A stretch of DNA of 36,666 nucleotides. Source: Bacillota bacterium (GTDB lineage Bacteria; Bacillota; Clostridia; Lachnospirales; Lachnospiraceae). Location of the stretch: positions 1-36,666 of the forward strand of contig JAFAGA010000072.1 in assembly GCA_023423045.1 (NCBI GenBank). Direction: 5' to 3'. The notes beneath the pieces are model-generated. The model was not told the DNA's origin and searched no databases. It was given only the letters and a program-made list of their open reading frames with translations. The position numbers were made by a program, and so were the translations under genes. Below are positions 23,920-32,094 of the stretch, one piece after another. The stretch's first letter is position 1; every line of letters begins with the position of its first letter.

Positions 23920-26220
23920 ATGGCTAAGATAGCAGATAAATATTATATTACAGATCCCTGGAGGATTATTGAGGAAGGCTTCGATCCGGATTACTCCCAG
24001 GTATCGGAATCTATTTTTTCCCTGGGGAATGAGTACATGGGAATTCGCGGATATTTTGAGGAGGGTTACAGGGGAGAGAGCCTGATAGGCAGTTATTTTA
24101 ACGGTATCTATGAGTCGGCAAAAACGGAAGGCTCCGCTTATAAAGGGATTATCGATAGAACGGAGTTTATGGTGAATTCCGTGGACTGGCTGCATCTTCG
24201 CATACAGCTGGGAGAGGAAATCCTTTCTTTTGAACAGGTGAAGACACAGGAGTTTCGCAGGGTGCTGGATTTGAGGACCGGGGTTCTTACCCGCAGCTAT
24301 GTATGGGTATTAGAGGATGGGCGGAGGCTGGCTTTGGAATTCGAACGCTTCCTGTCCATGAAGGAGGCCCATCTGGGAGGGCAGAGAGTGACTCTTACCC
24401 CATTAAACTTCTCGGGTGAGGTAACCATCACTGCGGGGCTGGATTTCTCCCAGCCCCACCATATGGTTGGGAAGAACCTCTGGAGCTGTGAGGAGAAGAG
24501 CTCCGGAGAAAATTGGTGCGCTCTTTTAGCTGGTACGGTGAATACGGGTCAGTCGGTGTACTCCCTGAGCCGCTTTGACCGCAGCGCAGTGGCGGAGAAG
24601 GGCAGCTGTGAGGAAAAGGGGGTATATAAGGTGCTCTGCCTGCCCCTGAAAGAGGGAGAGAAGACACAGCTTACAAGACTTGTGATGAACCTGATCAGAA
24701 AGGGGCGGACCCCACAGGATTTTGATGCATTTAGCGCAAAATGCGCCGAGGCCGGGCAGCGGATCGCTTCCCTGGATTATGATACGGTTAAGGCAGAGAG
24801 CACCCTATGGTGGGATACCATGTGGAAGGCATCGGACATTGTGATTGACGGGGATGAGCTGAACCAGCAGGGAATCCGCTACTGTATCTTCCAAATGCAT
24901 CAGACCTATCACGGAGCGGACCGGGGGACCATCATCGGAGCCAAAGGTCTTACGGGAGAAGCATATAGCGGCAATACCTTCTGGGATACGGAAACCTATT
25001 GCCTTCCTTTCTATATTTTTAACAATGTGGAGGCGGCGAAGCATTTGCTGGAGTTTCGCTATCTTACCCTGCCGGAGGCGAGGGAAAGGGCAAGGGCTCT
25101 GGATTGTGAAGGAGCCTTCTATCCCATCGCCACCATCAGCGGCAGAGAATGCTGCAGTTTGTGGCAGCATGCCAGTCTGCAATTACAGGCATCTACGGCA
25201 GTTGCCTACGGATTGAAGCATTTTGAGACGGTTACCGGGGACGAGGAATTTGTATTCCATACAGGCCTGCCCATCCTCATTGAGGTCAGCCGGATGCTGG
25301 CCAGCAGAGGAGCCTGGAATCCGGAGCATACCCGGTTTGGTTATTATGGAATAATGGGGCCGGATGAGTTTCAGATGATGGTCAATAATAATTGCTATAC
25401 GAATTATATGGGGAAGGTTACCCTGGAATATACCCTGGAGGTATTGGAACGATTTAAGAAAAAAGATCCTGGCGCATATGAAGCCCTGCTGGAGGGATAC
25501 CATCTGGCCAAAGCGGAACAGGAGAACTGGGGTATGATTGCCCGGAGCATGTATCTCCCCTATGACGAGGAGACGAAACTTTTTGAACAGCATGAGGGAT
25601 ATTTTAGCTTGCCCCATATCGATGTGGATCAGATACCGATGGAGGATTTCCCCTTATACCATCATTGGAGCTATGACCGGATTTACCGCAACGATATGAT
25701 TAAGCAACCCGATGTGCTGATGATGATGCTCCTGTTTAATGGAAACTTTACCAGGGAGCAGCTGCAGAAGAATTATGAGTTCTATGAGCCGAGATGTATC
25801 CATGAGAGCTCTCTCTCGCCTTCGGTTCACTCCATCCTGGCAGCCCAGCTGCAAAAGCATGAGGAGGCATACCGTTTCTTTGGCTTTGCAACGAGAATGG
25901 ATCTGGATAATTATAACCGGAATACAGCGGAAGGCTTGCATACTACATCAATTGCAGCAGCATGGATGAATATTGTCTACGGCTTCGGAGGAATGCGTTC
26001 CGACAAAAAAGGCCTTAGCTTTGCGCCCTCCATACCGGAGGCGTGGAAGGGTTTTTCCTTCCGGATTTGTTATGCAGGGGATGTCATTCAGGCAGAGATC
26101 ACAAAGGAGGAGGCAGTATTTTATACTTTGGGAGGAACGGAAGTTGAGATATCGGTCTATGGCCGGCCGGTCATTCTGGGAGGAGAGAAAGTTAAAGTTG
26201 CTCTGACTAAGCCTGTATGA
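23920..26220 (+). CDS. GH65 family disaccharide/glucoside phosphorylase
   Basis: A 766-residue cytoplasmic enzyme of glycoside hydrolase family 65, which splits alpha-glucosides with phosphate to give beta-glucose 1-phosphate. The order is an N-terminal beta-sandwich (about 1-290), a helical linker, the (alpha/alpha)6 catalytic barrel (about 320-700) and a small C-terminal beta domain. E483 in MGPDEF is the general acid. FWDTE at 354-358, KQPDVL at 595-600 and HESSLSPSVHS at 628-638 are substrate- and phosphate-site motifs. The region at about 398-432 reads GAFYPIATISGRECCSLWQHAS, unlike the ECHNEWEI-type loop I recall for maltose phosphorylases, so the acceptor is probably not plain maltose. 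It has no signal peptide and completes the uptake operon. Confidence 0.93.
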   Translation: MAKIADKYYITDPWRIIEEGFDPDYSQVSESIFSLGNEYMGIRGYFEEGYRGESLIGSYFNGIYESAKTEGSAYKGIIDRTEFMVNSVDWLHLRIQLGEEILSFEQVKTQEFRRVLDLRTGVLTRSYVWVLEDGRRLALEFERFLSMKEAHLGGQRVTLTPLNFSGEVTITAGLDFSQPHHMVGKNLWSCEEKSSGENWCALLAGTVNTGQSVYSLSRFDRSAVAEKGSCEEKGVYKVLCLPLKEGEKTQLTRLVMNLIRKGRTPQDFDAFSAKCAEAGQRIASLDYDTVKAESTLWWDTMWKASDIVIDGDELNQQGIRYCIFQMHQTYHGADRGTIIGAKGLTGEAYSGNTFWDTETYCLPFYIFNNVEAAKHLLEFRYLTLPEARERARALDCEGAFYPIATISGRECCSLWQHASLQLQASTAVAYGLKHFETVTGDEEFVFHTGLPILIEVSRMLASRGAWNPEHTRFGYYGIMGPDEFQMMVNNNCYTNYMGKVTLEYTLEVLERFKKKDPGAYEALLEGYHLAKAEQENWGMIARSMYLPYDEETKLFEQHEGYFSLPHIDVDQIPMEDFPLYHHWSYDRIYRNDMIKQPDVLMMMLLFNGNFTREQLQKNYEFYEPRCIHESSLSPSVHSILAAQLQKHEEAYRFFGFATRMDLDNYNRNTAEGLHTTSIAAAWMNIVYGFGGMRSDKKGLSFAPSIPEAWKGFSFRICYAGDVIQAEITKEEAVFYTLGGTEVEISVYGRPVILGGEKVKVALTKPV

Positions 26221-26414
26221 CAGCCATGGAAGGTCCGGCAGGAACTCATACAAAGACGGAAAAATGAAAAGGAGAATACTGCGATATACACACTCCCTAT
26301 ACCCGGATGGAGGAGCTTCATCCAGTGGCATGGGGAGGGGTGTAATATGCGGCATCCCCTTGGAGGGAAGAGCTGCTTTATTAAGGGGTTTATCTATGAT
26401 AGTTGCTTCGTTAT

Positions 26415-27428
26415 CTATACGATTTTTTTGACGCTGTTGCGTTCCACCAGCTGAATGGGAAGAATGACTTCCCGCTGGGGCAGCGGGTTCTTATCCAGCA
26501 TGTCAATCAGGAAATTTACCGCCAGTTTACCCTTTAACGGCGCATCCTGGTGGATGGTAGTGAGGGTCGGAGAGGTTAACCGGCACAGGTTGATATCATC
26601 GAAACCGATAACCGAGATATCCTCCGGAACGCTTTTGCCCGATTGCTGGATACCGGCCATGATGCCTGCAGCCAGAATGTCCGCTGTGGCAAACACGGCG
26701 GTAATATCATTGCGCTGAGCCAACCGGCGGCCCAGGCTGATGGTGGTCTCCGTATCAAACTCCTGCTCGAATACCAACTCAGGACGAAAAGCGAGTGAGG
26801 CTTCTGCCAAGGCATCCCGATAGCCCTGGAAGCGCTCAGATACTACGCCCCGGGTTTTAATTGTCGGAGATGCAAAGGCAATATGACGGTGCCCCTGGCG
26901 GATCAAATACTGTGTTGCCGTATAGCCGCCCTGATAATCCTCAAGACCCACATTACATATATTGGAGCAGGGTACATAGCTGTCGATCAATACGATGGGT
27001 ATATCCAGTTCTCTCAGGGTATGATAAAATTCGTCCTCGAATACACCGGTAAAAAATAGACCGTCAACATTCCAGTTGCGGAGGAAGGCGGACAGATCCG
27101 ATGAGGTTTCCACCGCGCGGAGCATCAGATAATACCCATTTTCCCGGAGTGTCTTCTCGATGGATCCGATGAAAGCCGAATGAAAAGGGTCTTCAACAAT
27201 GGTTTCTTTTGTATTGGAGGTCAGATGACTTATCATTCCTATTACTCTGGAAGAGCTGGAAACTAAAGAACGTGCGGACATATTCGGTACATATCCCAAC
27301 CGGTCGATGGCGTCATTGATGCGGGCAATGGTTTCTGCGGAAACACGGCCTGCTCTGCCGTGAATTACATTGGACACCGTTGTACAGCTTACACCGACAG
27401 CATTGGCAATATCTTTGATGGTAGACAT
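26415..27428 (-). CDS. LacI-family transcriptional regulator
   Basis: A 337-residue repressor-type regulator. Residues 2-50 are the LacI helix-turn-helix (TIKDIANAVGVSCTTVSNVI) with hinge helix up to about 60. Residues 60-335 form the periplasmic-binding-protein-like sugar-sensing domain (VIGMISHL, VDGLFFTGV, ISVIGFDDINLCRLTSPTLT). It is convergent with the GH65 gene. The palindrome GTTTAATGTTAAAC lies 21 bases before its start codon, and near copies occur at the promoter of the transport/phosphorylase operon. It probably represses that operon and itself, released by the imported sugar or a derivative; the ligand is not predictable from sequence. The 194-base gap to the GH65 stop shows no clear terminator. 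Confidence 0.95.
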   Translation of the reverse strand: MSTIKDIANAVGVSCTTVSNVIHGRAGRVSAETIARINDAIDRLGYVPNMSARSLVSSSSRVIGMISHLTSNTKETIVEDPFHSAFIGSIEKTLRENGYYLMLRAVETSSDLSAFLRNWNVDGLFFTGVFEDEFYHTLRELDIPIVLIDSYVPCSNICNVGLEDYQGGYTATQYLIRQGHRHIAFASPTIKTRGVVSERFQGYRDALAEASLAFRPELVFEQEFDTETTISLGRRLAQRNDITAVFATADILAAGIMAGIQQSGKSVPEDISVIGFDDINLCRLTSPTLTTIHQDAPLKGKLAVNFLIDMLDKNPLPQREVILPIQLVERNSVKKIV

Positions 27429-27448
27429 AAAACGTTCCTTTCTCTTAG

Positions 27449-27462
27449 GTTTAATGTTAAAC
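27449..27462. promoter_or_regulatory. LacI-type operator before the regulator gene
   Basis: GTTTAATGTTAAAC has perfect 6-base inverted arms around TG. It lies 21 bases upstream of the LacI-family start codon, in the region between this gene and the divergent beta-helix gene, suggesting autoregulation and possibly control of the divergent genes. Confidence 0.65.
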
Positions 27463-27564
27463 TTTTAAACCAAGTGTAGCACAAGGAAAGGGAAATGTAC
27501 AGCGATCCGGCGTCAATTATTTAAACTGTTACAAAACAAACATAATCAGGAGAAAGCAGATTTT

Positions 27565-27678
27565 ATGGCGGCGCAAAAAATCAGCGCAGAAATGAGGAGA
27601 AGGTTGAAAGAAATAGAATATATAAACGAAAGGGGGACCGGGTCCATGCCAGCGTTTTCATGGCGATTTGTGCGGTAA
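27565..27678 (+). CDS. possible 37-residue ORF upstream of the beta-helix protein
   Basis: A frame from ATG 27565 to TAA 27676-27678 encodes 37 residues (MAAQKISAEMRRRLKEIEY at the start, ending SMPAFSWRFVR). AGGAGA lies 11 bases upstream. An internal ATG at 27646 has its own AGGGGG site. The stop falls four bases before the likely start of the next gene, which lacks a good ribosome site, so translational coupling is plausible. Whether the peptide itself matters is unknown. Confidence 0.3.
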   Translation: MAAQKISAEMRRRLKEIEYINERGTGSMPAFSWRFVR

Positions 27679-27682
27679 AGGC

Positions 27683-29257
27683 ATGGATATAAATATGAAG
27701 AAGAAAAGAATTCTTGCAATTGCAGAATGGCTTCTTGCGGCAGGGCTGCTTGCCGCGGGAGTATGGGGAGGTTTGCGTGTGCAAAACCGGATGGAGGCGG
27801 TCAGTGCCATGGTTGATATGAGCGGCTCCAAGCTGGTACTGTATGAAGGGCCCACTTCTCTGAAGGATGCAGGACCGGAGGATCGTAAGACGGTGAATGA
27901 GATGGGAAGGGATTTCTCATTAATGCACTGTACGGATACCCAGGTCAATGTAAACGGTTATGACTGCTATGTGTATGACACCAATGTCAACCATAACCGC
28001 ATGTGGTTTGGAGACTATCTCCCTACTCAGTCGAGAACGCCCATTACTTATTTTGATTTTGAAGGAATTGCTAATATTGTGGTTACGGTCCCGGAGATAG
28101 AAATTCAATCGGTGAAGATCAGCCCCATGAGCTATGGAATCACACCTGTGATTGATGCCCAAAATCACAGGGTTTCCATCACGGTTACAGAACAGGATAA
28201 TTATACCCTGACCTTTAACGATTCGCCCTCCCGTGCATTGCATATTTTTACGAATCCCATTGAAACGGATGCCCCCAAGGAGGGGGATGAGAATGTGATC
28301 TATATCGGTCCGGGGGAATGGAAGATCGGCTCCATCATGCTGGAGGAGAATCAGACCCTTTATATCGCCGGAGGAGCGGTAGTACATGGTGTGGTTCAGT
28401 CCAACTATACCAGCAATATCAAGGTTTTGGGGCGAGGAATTATTGACGGCTCCACCTTTAGCGGATGGCAGGGGAAATCGGCGCTGGTTCCCCTCAAGTT
28501 CGATTTCTGTGACGGAATAGAGATTCGGGATGTGCTTCTTTTGAACCCCAATGCTTGGGTTTGTTCTGCCAGCACCTCCAAAAACGCCTTGATCGACGGA
28601 ATAAGAATCATATCCTCCAGACCCAACGGGGATGGGATTACGCTGCAATCCTGTGAAAATTATAGGGTGCAGAACTGTTTTGTCAGAAGCTGGGACGATT
28701 CTCTGGTGGTGAAAAATTACACCGGAGATTCAAAAAATATCACTTTCACCAATAACCAACTGTGGACCGACCTGGCACAATCCATGGAAATCGGCTATGA
28801 GACCAATAAAGGGAAGAAGGAGGATGCAAAAATCAGCGATATCCTCTTTGAAAACATCACGGTGCTGAATAATTTCCATAAGCCTGTTATATCCGTTCAC
28901 AATGCGGACGATGCCCTGATTACCGATATTACCTTCCGTAACATCATCGTGGAGAATGCCCAGATGGGTTCCGGTGATGGGGAAGAGCTTCCTTATCTGA
29001 TTGATTTTAATATTGCCCAGAGCACCAACTGGTCTACCACCAAGGAACGCGGACAGATTAGGAATGTGATAATTGACGGAGTCAGAGTCCTGTCGGGCAA
29101 GTTCAGCCCCTCCAGAATTCACGGCTTCGATGAAAATCATACGGTGGAGGATATCACAATTCGAGGCCTTGAGATTCTGGGAGAGAAGATCACCGGCTTT
29201 GAACAGGGAAAGTTTGAAATTGATGAAGCATCCGCAAAGAATCTGACGATTGAATAG
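27683..29257 (+). CDS. membrane-anchored right-handed beta-helix protein, GH28/GH49-like
   Basis: A 524-residue protein with one N-terminal hydrophobic segment (about residues 14-32) that is either a signal anchor or an uncleaved signal. After an N-terminal beta domain, residues about 205-515 show the repeating short strands of a parallel beta-helix, as in polygalacturonases and dextranases. NGDG at 315-318 and WDDS at 337-340 resemble the catalytic aspartates of GH28 enzymes, but the GHG histidine motif expected next is replaced by MEIGYE at 368-373. It likely acts on an extracellular polysaccharide, with specificity unknown. The start is uncertain (27683 or 27695); no good ribosome site exists. 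An F5/8-type-C protein gene follows after 14 bases. Confidence 0.75.
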   Translation: MDINMKKKRILAIAEWLLAAGLLAAGVWGGLRVQNRMEAVSAMVDMSGSKLVLYEGPTSLKDAGPEDRKTVNEMGRDFSLMHCTDTQVNVNGYDCYVYDTNVNHNRMWFGDYLPTQSRTPITYFDFEGIANIVVTVPEIEIQSVKISPMSYGITPVIDAQNHRVSITVTEQDNYTLTFNDSPSRALHIFTNPIETDAPKEGDENVIYIGPGEWKIGSIMLEENQTLYIAGGAVVHGVVQSNYTSNIKVLGRGIIDGSTFSGWQGKSALVPLKFDFCDGIEIRDVLLLNPNAWVCSASTSKNALIDGIRIISSRPNGDGITLQSCENYRVQNCFVRSWDDSLVVKNYTGDSKNITFTNNQLWTDLAQSMEIGYETNKGKKEDAKISDILFENITVLNNFHKPVISVHNADDALITDITFRNIIVENAQMGSGDGEELPYLIDFNIAQSTNWSTTKERGQIRNVIIDGVRVLSGKFSPSRIHGFDENHTVEDITIRGLEILGEKITGFEQGKFEIDEASAKNLTIE

Positions 29258-29271
29258 GAGGGCAGGAAGGA

Positions 29272-29895
29272 ATGAAAATTGTGAGAAGAATATTAATCCT
29301 GCTGCTGGCAGCAGCCAATATCGGGATACTTTATTATTACAAGACATCCATCCAAGAGCCGCCTCAGAATATTGATCCGGCGAATGTGACTGTAGTGGAA
29401 GCCCTGGAGCAGAAGGAAGCCCAGGAGCATCCGGCCTTCATCAAAGAGGAATACAAGCTGGTGCTGCCGGAAGGGGACAATATTGCACTTGGAAAAAAGA
29501 TTACCGCCAGCAGTTTCACCCAGGTTTATAATGCGCCGAAAGCAGTGGATGGCACCTGTGACGGACCTTCCTATTGGGAGGGAGCCGGGGAATATCCCAA
29601 TATCCTTACGCTGGATCTGGGAGAACCTGCTTCAATCCATGCCATCCGCCTTGCGCTTAATCCTCTGGCTATCTGGGGTAAGCGGACCCAGACCATTGGG
29701 GTAAAGATCAGTGAGGACGGAGAGATCTATACGGAGCTATTTGCACCGCAGCAGTATATCTTTGATCCCGATTATGGCAATGAGGTACAGCTTCCCTTTG
29801 ATGAAATTACCACCCGGTATGTACAACTGGTGATTACGGAGAATTCAGGGGCCGGTGGAGGCCAGATTGCTGAATTTGAGGTATACGCCAGATAA
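29272..29895 (+). CDS. membrane-anchored F5/8 type C (CBM32-like) domain protein
   Basis: A 207-residue protein. Residues 7-24 form an N-terminal membrane segment with no obvious cleavage site, followed by a Pro/Glu-rich linker to about residue 65. A discoidin/F5-8C domain then runs from NIALGKKITASS to IAEFEVYAR, with VDG, YWEG and LTLDLGEPASIHAIRLAL as the usual beta-sandwich landmarks. Such domains bind sugars at the cell surface. GGAGGGCAGGAAGG precedes the ATG. It is 14 bases after the beta-helix gene, and the shared topology suggests the two work together on one extracellular glycan. Confidence 0.85.
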   Translation: MKIVRRILILLLAAANIGILYYYKTSIQEPPQNIDPANVTVVEALEQKEAQEHPAFIKEEYKLVLPEGDNIALGKKITASSFTQVYNAPKAVDGTCDGPSYWEGAGEYPNILTLDLGEPASIHAIRLALNPLAIWGKRTQTIGVKISEDGEIYTELFAPQQYIFDPDYGNEVQLPFDEITTRYVQLVITENSGAGGGQIAEFEVYAR

Positions 29896-29937
29896 GGATG
29901 GGCGGCTTGTCCGAGATGTATTTCTGATTTTTATTAA

Positions 29938-29964
29938 CTGCACTGAGGAACAGTGCAGTTTTTT
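29938..29964 (+). terminator. intrinsic terminator after the F5/8C gene
   Basis: CTGCACTG at 29938-29945 and CAGTGCAG at 29951-29958 form a perfect 8-bp stem with a five-base loop, followed by six T. It ends the beta-helix/F5-8C transcript. Confidence 0.92.
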
Positions 29965-30079
29965 ATTTGCAGTATATTGAAATGTGTCGATTTTTGTGGT
30001 AAATTTAGAGAAAACGGGACGTTAGAACAAAATACTTAACCGTGAGAACCTGAAAAATTTGACCAAGGAGAACGCATCT

Positions 30080-31681
30080 ATGAACATAAGAAATACATTA
30101 AGAATTATTGTTGTTTTATTGTTAGTATTTTCTGTGACTAGCACGGTTGTGGTATTTTACCAAATTGACAAAATGCAGCTGGACGGCGCTGTGATCAATT
30201 CATCCGGCGTGGTAAGAGGGGCAACCCAGAGATTAATTAAATTAGAAATAGCCAAAAAACCCAATGATGAACTCATAAAGAAATTAGATGGAATTATAAA
30301 CGGTTTGATTGAGGGTGACGCTGAACTTGGTTTGCCCAAAGCCGTTGATGAGAACTTTATCAGCCAGATGAACAAAGTGAAAAGTGAATGGCAGGCCTTG
30401 AAAGAATCCATTGAGGCTGCAAGAAAAGCCGAAGATTTTGCGTCCTTGGTGGCGGAAAGCGAAAGCTATTTTGCGACCACGAATGATGCTGTAACAGCCG
30501 CTGAGGTTTATGCAGCAAAAAAAGTGATAGGGCTAAAGTACATACAGGCAATTTTGATGGCAATGAATATCGTTCTTTTTATTGCTATCTGGTCTATAAG
30601 CTCAAGAAGGATTTCCAACCCTTTGAAGGAGCTTATCAGCATGATAAGAGCTTTAAATGTATCGGAGAAAATCCCTGATAAGTTCTTAAACCGTAAAGAT
30701 GAAATCGGAGAGCTGTCGCGGGCTTTTGAAAAAGTAATCAATGACATCAAGGATTTGATTGAAGGACTGGTCACAACCTCAGGTAAGCTGACGGAATCTT
30801 CCGCTATTCTATATAATATAAGCTCTGAAACATCCAATTCTTCCATGGAGATTGCCAGGGCGATTGAAGGGATTGCCGGAGGAGCTACGGATCAGGCTTC
30901 GGAGATCCAAAGGGGTGTCGGTGAGCTGGACAGCCTCGGCAGGCTGGTGGATGCGGATCAGGCAAAGATTGCGAAACTGAGAACAGCTGCTGCCCGCGTG
31001 AATGAACTTAAAAATGAAGGTACAGCAATTTTGGCCGATTTAATTCAAAAAAACACACAAAACAGAACCGCTGCGAAAGAAGTTCAAACTACGATAGCAG
31101 AGACCAGTGAGAGTGCAAAGGAAATTATCAATGCCAGCTCCATGATCAAGCAAATATCAGACCAGACGAATCTCCTGGCCTTGAATGCAGCCATAGAAGC
31201 AGCGAGAGCGGGAGAACACGGCAAAGGCTTTGCTGTTGTAGCCGATGAGATTAGAAAATTGGCAGAGAGCTCCAACCGGTTTACCTCTGAAATTGAAGAC
31301 ATCACCGCTATACTTGCAGTTAAAACGGATGAGGCGGTTAAAAAGATAGAGGAAATGGATATGGTTGTAAAAGTACAGTCAGAAAGCGTAACTTCCACGG
31401 AAACCAAATTTTCTGGAATATCCCATTCCATTGATGATATTGAAGAACATATAGAGGACATAAGCCGGTCAACGGATGAGATAGCCAATAAGAATGCATC
31501 AATCATTGATATGATTCACAGCCTGTCAGCCATTGCAGAGGAGAGTGCGGCAAGTACACAGGAGGTATCTGCATCGGTAGAAGAACAAACAGCATCCATG
31601 GATCAGATTGCTGAAGCCAGCAATGTATTGGCACAATTAGCTGAAAAGTTAAATGAGAGCATGAAACAATTTAAAAGGTAA
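30080..31681 (+). CDS. methyl-accepting chemotaxis protein with PilJ-like sensor
   Basis: A 533-residue chemoreceptor. Transmembrane helices are at about 7-27 and 153-174. The extracellular part between them begins with INSSGVVRGATQRLIKLEIA, a motif like the N-terminal PilJ/type IV pili transducer sensor. HAMP follows (about 175-230), then the signalling coiled coil to 533. The hairpin tip that contacts CheA and CheW is intact at about 361-395 (DQTNLLALNAAIEAARAGEH, then GKGFAVVADEIRKLA). AAGGAG lies nine bases before ATG 30080; a TTG at 30059 would add seven residues. The gene stands alone with a hairpin after it; no other chemotaxis genes are in the window. Confidence 0.94.
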   Translation: MNIRNTLRIIVVLLLVFSVTSTVVVFYQIDKMQLDGAVINSSGVVRGATQRLIKLEIAKKPNDELIKKLDGIINGLIEGDAELGLPKAVDENFISQMNKVKSEWQALKESIEAARKAEDFASLVAESESYFATTNDAVTAAEVYAAKKVIGLKYIQAILMAMNIVLFIAIWSISSRRISNPLKELISMIRALNVSEKIPDKFLNRKDEIGELSRAFEKVINDIKDLIEGLVTTSGKLTESSAILYNISSETSNSSMEIARAIEGIAGGATDQASEIQRGVGELDSLGRLVDADQAKIAKLRTAAARVNELKNEGTAILADLIQKNTQNRTAAKEVQTTIAETSESAKEIINASSMIKQISDQTNLLALNAAIEAARAGEHGKGFAVVADEIRKLAESSNRFTSEIEDITAILAVKTDEAVKKIEEMDMVVKVQSESVTSTETKFSGISHSIDDIEEHIEDISRSTDEIANKNASIIDMIHSLSAIAEESAASTQEVSASVEEQTASMDQIAEASNVLAQLAEKLNESMKQFKR

Positions 31682-31774
31682 GTTGTTCGCCTTTGGTATG
31701 ATGTGCAGCAACTGATAATTCAAAGTTATCGAGATAAAAGAAAGCCTTAATAATTTTATACTATGAAAGTGTAG

Positions 31775-31808
31775 CAGCCATCGGAAAACAGCAGTTTTTC
31801 GGTGGCTG
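31775..31808 (+). terminator. candidate terminator after the chemoreceptor gene
   Basis: CAGCCATCGGAAAA and TTTTTCGGTGGCTG pair over about 13 bases with G-T pairs and a short loop. Only a weak T tail (TTATTAT) follows, so termination may be partial. Confidence 0.6.
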
Positions 31809-32094
31809 TTATTATGAATCCGCGAATTCGTTGACGTATTCCTGATACTATATTTCTCTATCTCCCCCAACAATTAATATCATTAAGTTAAGCTTGATGA
31901 TATTGACTCTGCGGTACACACAGGGAAGGGAGTTTTTATTTTTCATGATTTCTGAATGATTCTCCGTTATGTGTTGATAATAATTAAATATCCAAGGCAA
32001 TGGCTTAAAATAGCCGGTCTGCAGCAAAAAAGGATTGAAAATGCAGCGGGCCCGGGAAAAGCGGGTTTTCGCGGGAAGATATCAGGAGAGGAAA
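31809..32094. other. intergenic stretch before the dehydratase activase gene
   Basis: I see no supported gene here. The frame of the next gene stays open leftward to 32035, but only the ATGs at 32095 and 32098 have a good ribosome site. A TTGACT near 31902 lacks a well-spaced -10 box, so the promoter is not identified. Confidence 0.45.
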
